Shown: positions 1 to 6,317, counted from the first letter of the stretch. The stretch is 7,423 nt of DNA from Oscillospiraceae bacterium (GCA_031260615.1 JAISLG010000078.1:1-7423); one strand, 5' to 3'. Notes: generated from the sequence alone by a model not told the origin. Numbers and translations: made by a program.

Positions 1-654
1 GTGACGGGTTCGGCGCGTATCGAGGATGTGAAACGTGTCCGTACAGTTATTGTCAAGGACGGCGATGGGGCAGACCATTTGTACCCCGCTCCCCACGGTT
101 ATCGGCTTAAAATCGCGGACGGGGATTATGTAAACGCGGGCGACCCGTTGACGGAAGGTCCGATTAACCCACAGGATATTCTCGAAGTCAAGGACGAGGA
201 AGCAGTACAGAATTATATCATAGCCGAGGTGCAGAAAGTGTATCGGTCACAGGACGTTAAAATCAATGACAAGCACATCGAAGTAATTATACGGCAGATG
301 ATGCGGAAGTTGATTGTGACGAATACTGGGTCGAGCAACCTGTTACTCAACGCGCAGACTGACCGCAATGAAATATCGCGTGTGCGCGAACACCTGTCTA
401 ATCGCGAAAAGAACGGCGAAACAGTAGAATACCCGACCACGCGTCCGCTCATACTTGGTATTACAAAAGCGGCACTTGCAACGGACAGTTTCCTGTCGGC
501 GGCATCGTTCCAAGAAACCACAAAGGTATTAACCGACGCGGCAGTACGCGGCAAGACGGATTACCTTGAAGGGCTGAAAGAAAACGTAATTATCGGGAAA
601 CTGATACCTGCGGGTACGGGGCTGTCGGAAGAATTCGCAGGGCTGGACACCTAA
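1..654 (+). CDS. rpoC: RNA polymerase beta' subunit, C-terminal fragment (5' truncated by window)
   Basis: This is the last 217 residues of the RNA polymerase beta' subunit, part of the catalytic core that transcribes all genes. The frame is open to the first base, and the GTG at position 1 is almost certainly an internal valine codon. Seen directly: NDKHIEVIIRQMMRK (residues 89-103 of the fragment), the highly conserved block starting GITKAALATDSFLSAASF (153-185, trigger-loop-distal C-terminal region) and GLKENVIIGKLIPAGTG (191-207), all hallmarks of bacterial RpoC near its end. The stop is TAA at 652-654. The tail after PAGTG is short, as in Bacillota. The next gene on this strand has its own promoter and is not a ribosomal protein gene, so the usual rpoBC-rpsL order is not seen here. 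Identification is secure. Confidence 0.98.
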   Translation: MTGSARIEDVKRVRTVIVKDGDGADHLYPAPHGYRLKIADGDYVNAGDPLTEGPINPQDILEVKDEEAVQNYIIAEVQKVYRSQDVKINDKHIEVIIRQMMRKLIVTNTGSSNLLLNAQTDRNEISRVREHLSNREKNGETVEYPTTRPLILGITKAALATDSFLSAASFQETTKVLTDAAVRGKTDYLEGLKENVIIGKLIPAGTGLSEEFAGLDT

Positions 655-674
655 CAGTCGGGTAACCCTATGTA

Positions 675-712
675 AAATTGCACAAAAACAACCTCGCTTT
701 CCCGTGCGATTT
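675..712 (+). terminator. weak candidate hairpin after rpoC
   Basis: AAATTGCAC (675-683) can pair with GTGCGATTT (704-712) with one G-U pair, leaving a 20-nt loop. It lies 21 nt after the rpoC stop. No proper T-run follows, so termination here is a guess. It is the only plausible stem I see before the next promoter. Confidence 0.25.
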
Positions 713-728
713 GTATAATATTCCTTGC

Positions 729-757
729 TTGACAAATCTGTTGATTAGCAGTATAAT
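729..757 (+). promoter_or_regulatory. consensus sigma-70/sigma-A promoter for the DUF2798 gene
   Basis: TTGACA at 729-734, a 17-bp spacer and TATAAT at 752-757 form an exact consensus vegetative promoter. Transcription would start near 764, leaving a leader of about 88 nt that contains the palindrome at 781-809. The promoter makes the downstream gene independent of rpoC. Confidence 0.85.
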
Positions 758-830
758 ATCCTCATAGTCATCAGCCGAAGCGCGTATAATTCTGACCGAA
801 TTATACGCGTATTTTCTTATCTGAGGATAT
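756..830. repeat. nested inverted repeats in the promoter/leader of the DUF2798 gene
   Basis: The inner arms CGCGTATAATTC (781-792) and GAATTATACGCG (798-809) are a perfect 12-bp inverted repeat with a 5-nt centre. The outer arms ATATCCTCA (756-764) and TGAGGATAT (822-830) are a perfect 9-bp inverted repeat around it. The left outer arm overlaps the -10 box, so it would not be in an mRNA started at that promoter. The outer arms are therefore either a DNA operator or a stem formed only in read-through RNA from rpoC. The inner hairpin is followed by TATTTTCTTAT and could act as a weak attenuator. Confidence 0.7.
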
Positions 831-851
831 AAATAATAGGAGTAAAGTTTA

Positions 852-1367
852 GTGAAATTTTATATGAATCTCCCCCGCAACAAAAAGGAGTTTGCCCTGT
901 TTATGGGTATTGTGTCCGTTTTGTCCGTTAATATCATCGCGCCGTTAATCACTTGCTTTGAAATCGGTTTCTCATTCGCGGTATGGGCGAATACCCTGAG
1001 AGTGCTGCCATTTATCTGGCTTTGTGTGATTGCGCTCGTGCTTTTAACCCACAAACCCGCTGATATGCTTGCACATAAAATTGTTCATAAAGACGACAGT
1101 TTCAACTCTGTAATTACCATAAATATCTTGTGCAATGTATTTTTAATGTCGATTGTGTTGACAGTGGTCGGGAGTTGGATAGGTATGCGCGAAATCACAG
1201 TCGAGCCGATTATATTCTTCTTCCACAAATGGTTTCGTAACTTCGCGTTAGCATTCGCGGTCGAGGCACTCATCGCACAGCCGATTGCCCGTTTCGTAAT
1301 GCTGAAACTCCACCAATCACAGGAAATACCAACCGAACCCCTCGAATTTGCCGAGGAAATAGTATAA
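852..1367 (+). CDS. DUF2798-type integral membrane protein, two repeats
   Basis: A 171-residue membrane protein of unknown function that looks like two DUF2798 units in tandem. Hydrophobic segments lie at about 14-36, 45-66, 86-109 and 128-150. The first pair is joined by a loop ending THKPADMLAHKIV, and the second ends with QPIARFVMLKLHQ, which echoes it; this repeated helix pair with a motif after the second helix is the basis of the family call. The start is GTG at 852: AGGAG at 838-842 sits 9 nt before it, a better distance than to the ATG at 864. It has its own consensus promoter upstream, and its stop codon merges into the A-run of the terminator at 1366. Family assignment is from pattern memory, and no biochemical role is known to me. 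Confidence 0.8.
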   Translation: MKFYMNLPRNKKEFALFMGIVSVLSVNIIAPLITCFEIGFSFAVWANTLRVLPFIWLCVIALVLLTHKPADMLAHKIVHKDDSFNSVITINILCNVFLMSIVLTVVGSWIGMREITVEPIIFFFHKWFRNFALAFAVEALIAQPIARFVMLKLHQSQEIPTEPLEFAEEIV

Positions 1368-1402
1368 AAAAACCTCCCCCAAAATTTGGGGGAGGTTTTT
1401 TT
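1366..1402. terminator. bidirectional intrinsic terminator
   Basis: CCTCCCCC (1373-1380) pairs with GGGGGAGG (1388-1395), extended by A-T pairs into a short AAAATTT loop. Seven A residues precede it and seven T residues follow, so it gives a GC-rich stem plus U-run on both strands. It lies between two convergent genes (852-1367 + and 1412-1930 -) and should stop transcription from each side. Confidence 0.95.
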
Positions 1403-1411
1403 ATATTCGGT

Positions 1412-1930
1412 TTATTCGGTATCGGAAATGCCCTCTAACTTGACGGCTTTCGGTACAAACGCATTGACAGCCGAGAGTATCCGCTTGTCGGGCGATAATA
1501 TTATTATGGTGTCGCCGTACTTCGGGTTTTTGAGGGATAACCTATACGCGCCTTGCCCAGACCTGTCGTGCGCGGCAATTACCGTGTCGTATCTGTCCGC
1601 GTCGCCCTTATTGAACTTTGCAAACGAATACACATCTTTGAGTTCGGCGGTTATCAGGGCAACGCGTTTCGACTTGCCCGTTATCTTGATAACGTCAATC
1701 TCACCGTTCGTCACCGAGTATTCATACTCAGTGAATACACTGCGAAAGAGCCGCACTTGGTAGAGTATTGTAAACGGCAACGCGGCAAGCAAGTAGATTA
1801 TATACCAGAACGCAAGCCAGACGATAGCGAGGCAGATAAATACCGACCCGACGGCAATCATTACACGCCGCGCATTATCGGCGGACGAGGACTTTTTTAC
1901 GACTAACTGCTCAGCGAATATATCAGACAT
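1412..1930 (-). CDS. small two-helix membrane protein, DUF6106-like
   Basis: A 172-residue protein: short cytosolic N-terminus (MSDIFAEQLVVKK), two close hydrophobic helices at about 23-42 and 44-58, then a polar domain of about 110 residues with alternating beta-like segments (EYEYSVTNGEIDVIKITGK at 68-86, then KRVALITAELKDVYSF). This layout resembles the clostridial family I recall as DUF6106, but I cannot confirm it; the function is unknown. The reading frame can be extended to a TTG at 1948, but GGAG at 1938-1935 lies 4 nt before the ATG at 1930, so the ATG is preferred. It lies 67 nt after icd on the same strand with no convincing promoter between, so it may be co-transcribed with icd. 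It ends at the bidirectional terminator. Confidence 0.8.
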   Translation of the reverse strand: MSDIFAEQLVVKKSSSADNARRVMIAVGSVFICLAIVWLAFWYIIYLLAALPFTILYQVRLFRSVFTEYEYSVTNGEIDVIKITGKSKRVALITAELKDVYSFAKFNKGDADRYDTVIAAHDRSGQGAYRLSLKNPKYGDTIIILSPDKRILSAVNAFVPKAVKLEGISDTE

Positions 1931-1997
1931 TGTACTCCATATTAACAAAAAAATAACAGTCGTGTAAGGTGCAAAAGCAATATTGCCCTTTGTTGGT

Positions 1998-3206
1998 TTA
2001 TAGGTGGTTAGCCACTTCGCGTAGGAAAGTTTCCGTGTCCGCTTTGCGTTTGGTTGGTAATGTCGAAATGGATACTAAATCCCCCGTCATTACTCCGTCC
2101 GCTATCGTCTGTAATGCCGCTGATTCTAATTTTATTGCGAAAGCTGTCAGGTCGGGGAGGTTGTCAAGTTCGCCGCGTTTCGCTAATGCGCCTGTCCACG
2201 CAAACAGCGTAGCAATTGAGTTTGTTGACGTTTCCTCCCCGTTTTGCCACTTGCGGTAGTGCCGCGTAACCGTTCCGTGCGCCGCCTCGTATTCGTATTT
2301 GCCGTCGGGGGATACTAATACGCTTGACATCATACCGAGCGAGCCATACGCCGTCGCGACCATATCCGACATTACGTCGCCGTCGTAGTTTTTGCAAGCC
2401 CAGATAAAGCCACCGTTCGATTTCATTACACGCGCAACGGCATCGTCGATAAGCGTGTAATCATAGGTTATGCCTTGGCTGTCGAATTTGTCTTTGTATT
2501 CGGCGGCGAATATATCGGCGAAAACATCCTTGAAACGGTGGTCGTAAGTCTTGCTGATTGTATCTTTTGTGCCAAACCACAGCGGTTGTTTTGTTGAAAG
2601 AGCGTATGTGAAACACGCGCGGGCGAACCCGGAAATACTTTGGTCGGTGTTGTGGACACCCTGTATTATGCCGTCTGTTGCCGTGAAAGTTTTGATTTCA
2701 GAACGGGTTTCGGTGCCGTCGGCGTGGGTAATTACGAGTTCGGCTTTGTCGCCCTTAACGGCGCGGAGTTCGGTGTTGGAATAGACATCGCCATACGCGT
2801 GACGCGCGATAGTAATGGGCTTTGTCCACGAGGGTACGAGTGGTTCGACACCCTTTGCGATAATGGGTGCGCGGAATACAGTGCCGTCCATTATCGAACG
2901 GATAGTACCGTTCGGGCTTTTCCACATTTTTTTGAGATTAAATTCGGTAACGCGCTGCGCGTTCGGGGTAATGGTAGCACACTTAACGGCTACCCCGTAT
3001 TTGAGCGCGGCATTCGCGCTGTCCACGGTTAGTTTATCCTCGGTTTCGTCACGTTTTTCGATAGAGAGGTCGTAGTATTCACTTTTGAGGTCAACATAAG
3101 GGTGGATAAGAATATCCTTTACCAACCGCCAAATTACGCGTGTCATCTCATCCCCGTCCATTTCGACAAGCGGGGTCGTCATTTGTATTTTTTGTGTGTT
3201 CGCCAT
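1998..3206 (-). CDS. icd: NADP-dependent isocitrate dehydrogenase, eukaryote-type (subfamily II) homodimer
   Basis: This enzyme oxidatively decarboxylates isocitrate to 2-oxoglutarate with NADP+ and Mg2+/Mn2+ in the cytosol, feeding glutamate synthesis. The 402-residue product aligns by eye along its whole length with human IDH1. Visible isocitrate-binding residues are S97 and N99 in KSPNGTIR, R103, R112 and R135; the catalytic pair is Y142 (RHAYGDVY) and K214 (GTKDTI); the metal-binding aspartates are D254 (LIDD), D277 and D281 (NYDGDVMSD). The nucleotide-site motif HGTVTRH and the ETSTN motif follow. R135 is preceded by Ala where human IDH1 has Gly. The ATG at 3206 is chosen because GGGAG lies 4 nt upstream; the frame runs open to 3299, but that extension crosses the promoter and has no homology. 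A strong promoter lies at 3283-3255. Confidence 0.97.
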   Translation of the reverse strand: MANTQKIQMTTPLVEMDGDEMTRVIWRLVKDILIHPYVDLKSEYYDLSIEKRDETEDKLTVDSANAALKYGVAVKCATITPNAQRVTEFNLKKMWKSPNGTIRSIMDGTVFRAPIIAKGVEPLVPSWTKPITIARHAYGDVYSNTELRAVKGDKAELVITHADGTETRSEIKTFTATDGIIQGVHNTDQSISGFARACFTYALSTKQPLWFGTKDTISKTYDHRFKDVFADIFAAEYKDKFDSQGITYDYTLIDDAVARVMKSNGGFIWACKNYDGDVMSDMVATAYGSLGMMSSVLVSPDGKYEYEAAHGTVTRHYRKWQNGEETSTNSIATLFAWTGALAKRGELDNLPDLTAFAIKLESAALQTIADGVMTGDLVSISTLPTKRKADTETFLREVANHL

Positions 3207-3254
3207 TGCACTCCCTTTGTATTTTTTTTTTGTATGCGGACAGATTACTGTATT

Positions 3255-3283
3255 ACTATAACAGCAATACGCGGTTTTGTCAA
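3255..3283 (-). promoter_or_regulatory. sigma-A promoter of icd
   Basis: On the minus strand TTGACA (3283-3278), a 17-bp spacer and TATAGT (3260-3255) precede icd. The start point would be near 3248, giving a leader of about 40 nt with a run of nine A residues before the ribosome binding site. The upstream end of the -35 box touches the long inverted repeat at 3283-3352. Confidence 0.85.
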
Positions 3284-3352
3284 CTGCATATATAGACATA
3301 TATAACCCGAGGATAAATTATCCTCGGGTTTATATTAGTCTGTATATGCAGT
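3283..3352. repeat. 70-bp imperfect inverted repeat between icd and the two-gene cassette
   Basis: The left arm starting ACTGCATATATAGAC (3283) and the reverse complement of the right arm, ACTGCATATACAGAC (from 3352), differ at one base. An AT stretch with a one-base bulge follows, then a perfect AACCCGAGGAT core. The whole would form a stem of about 32 bp with a 5-nt loop. Its outer left base is the last base of the icd -35 box. Confidence 0.75.
3304..3330 (-). terminator. probable terminator of the two-gene cassette (core of the inverted repeat)
   Basis: AACCCGAGGAT (3304-3314) and ATCCTCGGGTT (3320-3330) form a perfect 11-bp stem with a 5-nt loop, 34 nt after the stop of the 169-residue gene. 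The downstream side on the minus strand is ATATATG rather than a clean U-run, so efficiency is uncertain. There is no plus-strand gene that would need it. Confidence 0.6.
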
Positions 3353-3363
3353 GGTTGTCCGAA

Positions 3364-3873
3364 CTATGTACCAAGCAAACTCTCGCCTAACAACATAATT
3401 GCTTCCTTTGACAGGTCTTGATATTTGAACGCGTGGAAAAGTTTATCAAAAGTTTGGGTAGTAATATTGTTAGAAACACCCCTTTGTTTTGCCGTGTATA
3501 AGACAGCCCAAAACAAAAGATAAATCGCAATAACAACATTTATATCTTGAATTTTGCCGCCAACACTGAATGGATTGAATTTGAGTATCCAAAAAGCGTA
3601 TAGGCACACCTCATTTAACTCTCCCACTTTGTGGAGGGTTTTACCGTGAAATACCTTAAAATAGACACGGCGTTTTTCGACCAAACTTATTATTTCAAAA
3701 ACAGCTTCGCGGTCTACAAGAAAGTCATTCCAATTTTTGCCAAGGCGCGATAAAGCAATATTTTTAACTGTGTTCAAAAAAGCAGAACATTTTTCGCGTA
3801 TGAAAGGAAATGGCAAATCACCAAAAATAGGAAAATCAGATATATCAGTAGACACTTTATCATTGGTTGACAT
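3364..3873 (-). CDS. hypothetical protein, second gene of AT-rich cassette
   Basis: A 169-residue protein I do not recognise. The N-terminal 25 residues are polar and proline/phenylalanine-rich; the middle (about 30-100) is mixed charged and aromatic (KRRVYFKVFHGKTLHKVGEL, then CLYAFWILKF); a hydrophobic stretch at about 111-128 (INVVIAIYLLFWAVLYTA) could be one membrane helix or a buried helix; the C-terminus is amphipathic. The start ATG at 3873 abuts the TGA of the preceding 72-residue gene with no gap (TGAATG), and GGGGGA at 3886-3881 lies 7 nt before it inside that gene, suggesting translational coupling. GC is about 36% over four counted lines, well below htpG. Partner of the small acidic upstream protein is likely; function unknown. 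Confidence 0.75.
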   Translation of the reverse strand: MSTNDKVSTDISDFPIFGDLPFPFIREKCSAFLNTVKNIALSRLGKNWNDFLVDREAVFEIISLVEKRRVYFKVFHGKTLHKVGELNEVCLYAFWILKFNPFSVGGKIQDINVVIAIYLLFWAVLYTAKQRGVSNNITTQTFDKLFHAFKYQDLSKEAIMLLGESLLGT

Positions 3874-4092
3874 TCACGATTCCCCCAAATATTTTCTCAT
3901 TTGTTCATTGATAGCTTTTCCATTTTGGGTTTTTGCAAAGTCTTCCCCCGTTGACAGTAAAACCTCCCAAAGACTTTGACTGTCGTCACGAAGCTGCGAG
4001 TTGCTTATAGTATGCGTTTTTTTAAGGAACGCATTATAAGATTCCTCTGTGATACCGAAGTCATCTTCTTCTGCCTGCACAGCAGTTGCCAT
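3874..4092 (-). CDS. small acidic hypothetical protein, first gene of AT-rich cassette
   Basis: A 72-residue soluble, acidic protein (13 Asp/Glu against 7 Lys/Arg), not recognised. It has an acidic head (AEEDDFGITEE), a Ser/Gln/Asp-rich middle and a C-terminal amphipathic stretch (EQMRKYLGES). No helix-turn-helix or other DNA-binding motif is apparent. The start ATG at 4092 has AGGAG at 4106-4102, 9 nt upstream. It is driven by an exact consensus promoter with a palindrome over the start point, and its stop touches the start of the 169-residue gene. A small acidic first gene tightly coupled to a larger second gene resembles toxin-antitoxin or immunity-pair layouts, but nothing in either sequence proves that. 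Confidence 0.7.
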   Translation of the reverse strand: MATAVQAEEDDFGITEESYNAFLKKTHTISNSQLRDDSQSLWEVLLSTGEDFAKTQNGKAINEQMRKYLGES

Positions 4093-4116
4093 TAGTAGTT
4101 ACTCCTAACATAAATA

Positions 4117-4148
4117 AATCACTAATACACAAAAGTATATTAGTGATT
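4117..4148. promoter_or_regulatory. palindrome just downstream of the cassette -10 box (candidate operator or leader hairpin)
   Basis: AATCACTAATACAC (4117-4130) and GTATATTAGTGATT (4135-4148) form a 14-bp inverted repeat with one mismatch (G-U in RNA on the minus strand) around an AAAA centre. It begins at the base after the -10 box, so it covers the expected start point. That is a typical position for a repressor site; as RNA it would form a 5' leader hairpin. Confidence 0.65.
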
Positions 4149-4177
4149 ATTATATTACTTATACTTTTCCTTGTCAA
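4149..4177 (-). promoter_or_regulatory. exact consensus sigma-A promoter of the two-gene cassette
   Basis: On the minus strand TTGACA (4177-4172), a 17-bp spacer and TATAAT (4154-4149). It lies only 28 bp after the htpG stop codon. I see no terminator in that gap, so htpG read-through into the cassette is also possible. Confidence 0.88.
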
Positions 4178-4205
4178 GCCCGGTTATCCACGGTATAATC
4201 CCAAA

Positions 4206-6173
4206 TTACAGCAACGCATTCACGACTTTATCGGTAAAATCAGCCGGGTCGTCGGGGATAATACCCTCGATTAACAGGGCTTGCCCGTACAGTATATCCG
4301 CGTACGCGTTGAGGAGTGTTTTGTCGTTGTCCGCGAGGTAACGGAGTTTATCCGCGATTGCGTGGTTTGCGTTAATCTCTAATATCTTATCCGCTTTCGG
4401 CTTGTGTTCGTCTTGCGCCGCCGTCGGCATCTCCGATAATACCTTTTCCATACCAAGTGATAACGCGCCGCTCGCCGATAACGCAACAGGACGTGACCCT
4501 AACTTAGCCGAGAAACGTACTTCTGTAATCTTGTCGCCGAGATGTTCCTTGATAACCTCGAAAATATCCTTCGCAGCCGTGTTTTTCTCCGCTAATTCCG
4601 CTTTCTCCTCCTCCGTGGACGAGTCGAAATCCGCTGATTGCACGGACTTGAATGTCTTGCCTTCGTAGTCCACTAACATCTGTAACGCAAATTCGTCTAC
4701 GTTGTCCGTCAGATAGATTACCTCATATCCCTTTGCTACCGCGTTTTCCACTTGCGGTAACGACTTAATCTTCGCTACGCTCGCTCCCGACGCAAAATAT
4801 ATTTCCGTTTGTTCGCCTGTTTTTTCCTCGCCCTCGCCTTTCTTCATACGGGAAATATATTCCTCGATACTCGACAGTTTCGGTGTTCCGTCCTCTTTGG
4901 TGTCGGCACTCGTCTTGAATAACAATAGGTCTTTCAGCAATTCTTTGTTCGCGCCGAATCCGTCATACACACCGAATTTAATCTGCGTTCCGAAAGAATC
5001 CCAGAATTTTTCGTATTTTTCGCGGTCGTTGACAAGCAACTTCTTTAATTCGTTCTTGATAAACCGTTCTATGCCCTTTGCTATCGTCTTTAACTGCCTG
5101 TCTTGCTGTAATAATTCGCGCGATATATTAAGCGACACGTCGGGGCTGTCCGCTAAACCGCGTATAAATGAGAAAAAGTCCGGCAATAATTCCTTGCATT
5201 TGTCGGTGATTAACACGCCCGCACTGTACAGGTTCAAGCCCTTTTCAAACTCTTTTGAATAGAAATTATACGGGGGCTTTTCAGGAATATATAACAGCGC
5301 GTCATACGATACCGCGCTGCCCTCGGTGTGCGTGTGGAATGTTGCAAGCGGCGGTTGCCAATCCGTGAATTTCTCTTTGTAAAATTCGGCGTATTCGTCC
5401 TCGGTTATCTCGGATTTTGACTTTTTCCAGAGTGGAATTTGTGAGTTTATTTTATCCCAATCTTTGACATCTTTGTGGATATGTTCCCCAGGCTTGTCGG
5501 GGTCGTCCTCGTGGATATGCTTGGTAACATACGCTTTTATGGGGTAGCGCACATAGTCGGAATACTTCTTGATTAACTGCCGTAACTTCCAATCTTTGAG
5601 GTATTCGGCGTAATCCTCGGTATGGTTGTCCTCATCGGTTGTATTCTCGGCGGTTTCGTTGTCTTTGAGGTACAGCGTAACAACCGTGCCGCGCGTATCC
5701 TTATCGGTTTCGGTAACAGTGTAACCGTCCGCGCCGTGGCTTTCCCACTTATATGCCTTATCCGCGCCCTCTGGTTTCGACACAACCTCAACTTTTTTTG
5801 CAACCATAAACGCGGAATAGAACCCGACCCCGAACTGCCCGATAATATCATTTTCGCTGTTCGCGCTCTTAAAATCGAGCGAGCCGCTTTTGGCAATAAT
5901 ACCGAGGTTATTTTCGAGTTCCTCTTGCGTCATACCGATACCGTTATCCTCGATAACAAGTGTACGGGCAGTTTCATCAGGGGTTATTTTAACCTCCAAC
6001 TCGTCACGCGTAAGGGGTTTGTCCGAGCCGAGGGCATTGATATATGCCTTGTCGAGGGCATCGGACGCGTTGCTGATTAACTCGCGGAGGAATATCTCCT
6101 TGTGGGTATATATGGAGTTAATCATCATTTCAAGGAGTTTCTTAGACTCCGCCTTGAATTCCTTTTTTTCCAT
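4206..6173 (-). CDS. htpG: HtpG, Hsp90-family molecular chaperone
   Basis: A cytosolic ATP-dependent dimeric chaperone for client folding under heat and other stress. The 655-residue product has the GHKL ATPase domain first: LRELISNASDALDK (29-42; catalytic E31, Mg-binding N35, D38), EDNGIGM (75-81), GQFGVGFYS (112-120) and DTRGTVVTLYLK (159-170). The middle domain follows (IPLWKKSKSEITEDEY and the LNISRELLQQDRQLK client/ATP-sensing segment with the catalytic Arg), then the C-terminal dimerisation domain ending in a QALLIEG-type helix. It is somewhat longer than E. coli HtpG (about 624). The start is ATG 6173, with GGAG 8 nt upstream; an in-frame ATG at 6221 lies inside the operator and is rejected. 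The promoter and a CIRCE-like operator just upstream predict heat-shock control by HrcA. Confidence 0.98.
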   Translation of the reverse strand: MEKKEFKAESKKLLEMMINSIYTHKEIFLRELISNASDALDKAYINALGSDKPLTRDELEVKITPDETARTLVIEDNGIGMTQEELENNLGIIAKSGSLDFKSANSENDIIGQFGVGFYSAFMVAKKVEVVSKPEGADKAYKWESHGADGYTVTETDKDTRGTVVTLYLKDNETAENTTDEDNHTEDYAEYLKDWKLRQLIKKYSDYVRYPIKAYVTKHIHEDDPDKPGEHIHKDVKDWDKINSQIPLWKKSKSEITEDEYAEFYKEKFTDWQPPLATFHTHTEGSAVSYDALLYIPEKPPYNFYSKEFEKGLNLYSAGVLITDKCKELLPDFFSFIRGLADSPDVSLNISRELLQQDRQLKTIAKGIERFIKNELKKLLVNDREKYEKFWDSFGTQIKFGVYDGFGANKELLKDLLLFKTSADTKEDGTPKLSSIEEYISRMKKGEGEEKTGEQTEIYFASGASVAKIKSLPQVENAVAKGYEVIYLTDNVDEFALQMLVDYEGKTFKSVQSADFDSSTEEEKAELAEKNTAAKDIFEVIKEHLGDKITEVRFSAKLGSRPVALSASGALSLGMEKVLSEMPTAAQDEHKPKADKILEINANHAIADKLRYLADNDKTLLNAYADILYGQALLIEGIIPDDPADFTDKVVNALL

Positions 6174-6203
6174 TTTCACTCTCCTATAAAATTTGTTGGT
6201 AAA

Positions 6204-6244
6204 ATAATATTTAGCAGTCATTTGCTTTGACTGCTAAATATTAT
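6204..6244. promoter_or_regulatory. CIRCE-like HrcA operator variant at the htpG promoter
   Basis: A perfect 17-bp inverted repeat (6204-6220 with 6228-6244) contains TTAGCAGTC (6211-6219), nine bases, and GACTGCTAA (6229-6237). The known CIRCE consensus is TTAGCACTC-N9-GAGTGCTAA; this site has the same spacing and one mirrored C-to-G / G-to-C change in each arm. It overlaps the -10 box and start point of htpG, the classic place for HrcA repression. Confidence 0.8.
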
Positions 6245-6267
6245 ACCCGATAGAAATAGGTTGTCAA
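6240..6267 (-). promoter_or_regulatory. sigma-A promoter of htpG
   Basis: On the minus strand TTGACA (6267-6262), a 16-bp spacer and TATAAT (6245-6240). A pyrimidine-rich stretch (T8-C-TT-C6 on the minus strand, 6284-6268) lies directly upstream of the -35 box and could act as an UP-like element. The start point would fall near 6233, within the CIRCE-like dyad, with a leader of about 60 nt. Confidence 0.87.
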
Positions 6268-6293
6268 GGGGGGAAGAAAAAAAAGACGGGCAG

Positions 6294-6317
6294 GGCAATA
6301 CAACAGGCAATACAACA
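6294..6317. repeat. 12-bp tandem duplication in the divergent intergenic region
   Basis: GGCAATACAACA occurs twice back to back (6294-6305 and 6306-6317), followed by GG of a partial third copy. It sits about 30 bp upstream of the htpG -35 box and about 95 bp upstream of the rightward promoter. No coding sense is apparent. Confidence 0.85.

Noticed and set aside
1..3. GTG as start codon of a 217-residue protein
   Set aside because: The sequence is clearly the C-terminal part of RpoC; the frame is cut by the window edge and GTG is an internal valine.
1931..1948. TTG start six codons upstream for the 172-residue membrane protein
   Set aside because: The ribosome binding site GGAG lies inside this extension and is correctly spaced for the ATG at 1930.
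1972..1990. Terminator after icd at the GCAATATTGC palindrome
   Set aside because: The palindrome has no room for a loop and gives only a very short stem; a T-run is weak, so termination is not supported.
3207..3299. N-terminal extension of icd by 31 residues
   Set aside because: It crosses the icd promoter and ribosome binding site, and the extra residues do not resemble any IDH.
2551..3305. Open frames on the plus strand opposite icd
   Set aside because: They are reverse-strand shadows of a conserved enzyme, with no ribosome binding sites or recognisable protein features.
3364..4092. A single gene broken by a frameshift or stop into 72- and 169-residue parts
   Set aside because: The second part has its own well-spaced ribosome binding site and ATG directly after the stop, and both parts look like complete small proteins; abutting coupled genes fit better.
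3364..4092. Firm call of a toxin-antitoxin system
   Set aside because: Layout is suggestive only; no known toxin fold, catalytic motif or antitoxin DNA-binding motif can be seen.
4402..6189. Open frames on the plus strand opposite htpG
   Set aside because: Shadows of a highly conserved chaperone gene; composition mirrors the antisense of its codons.
6174..6221. N-terminal extension of htpG by 16 residues
   Set aside because: The ATG at 6221 lies within the CIRCE-like operator and expected start region; the ATG at 6173 has a good ribosome binding site and matches the usual HtpG start.
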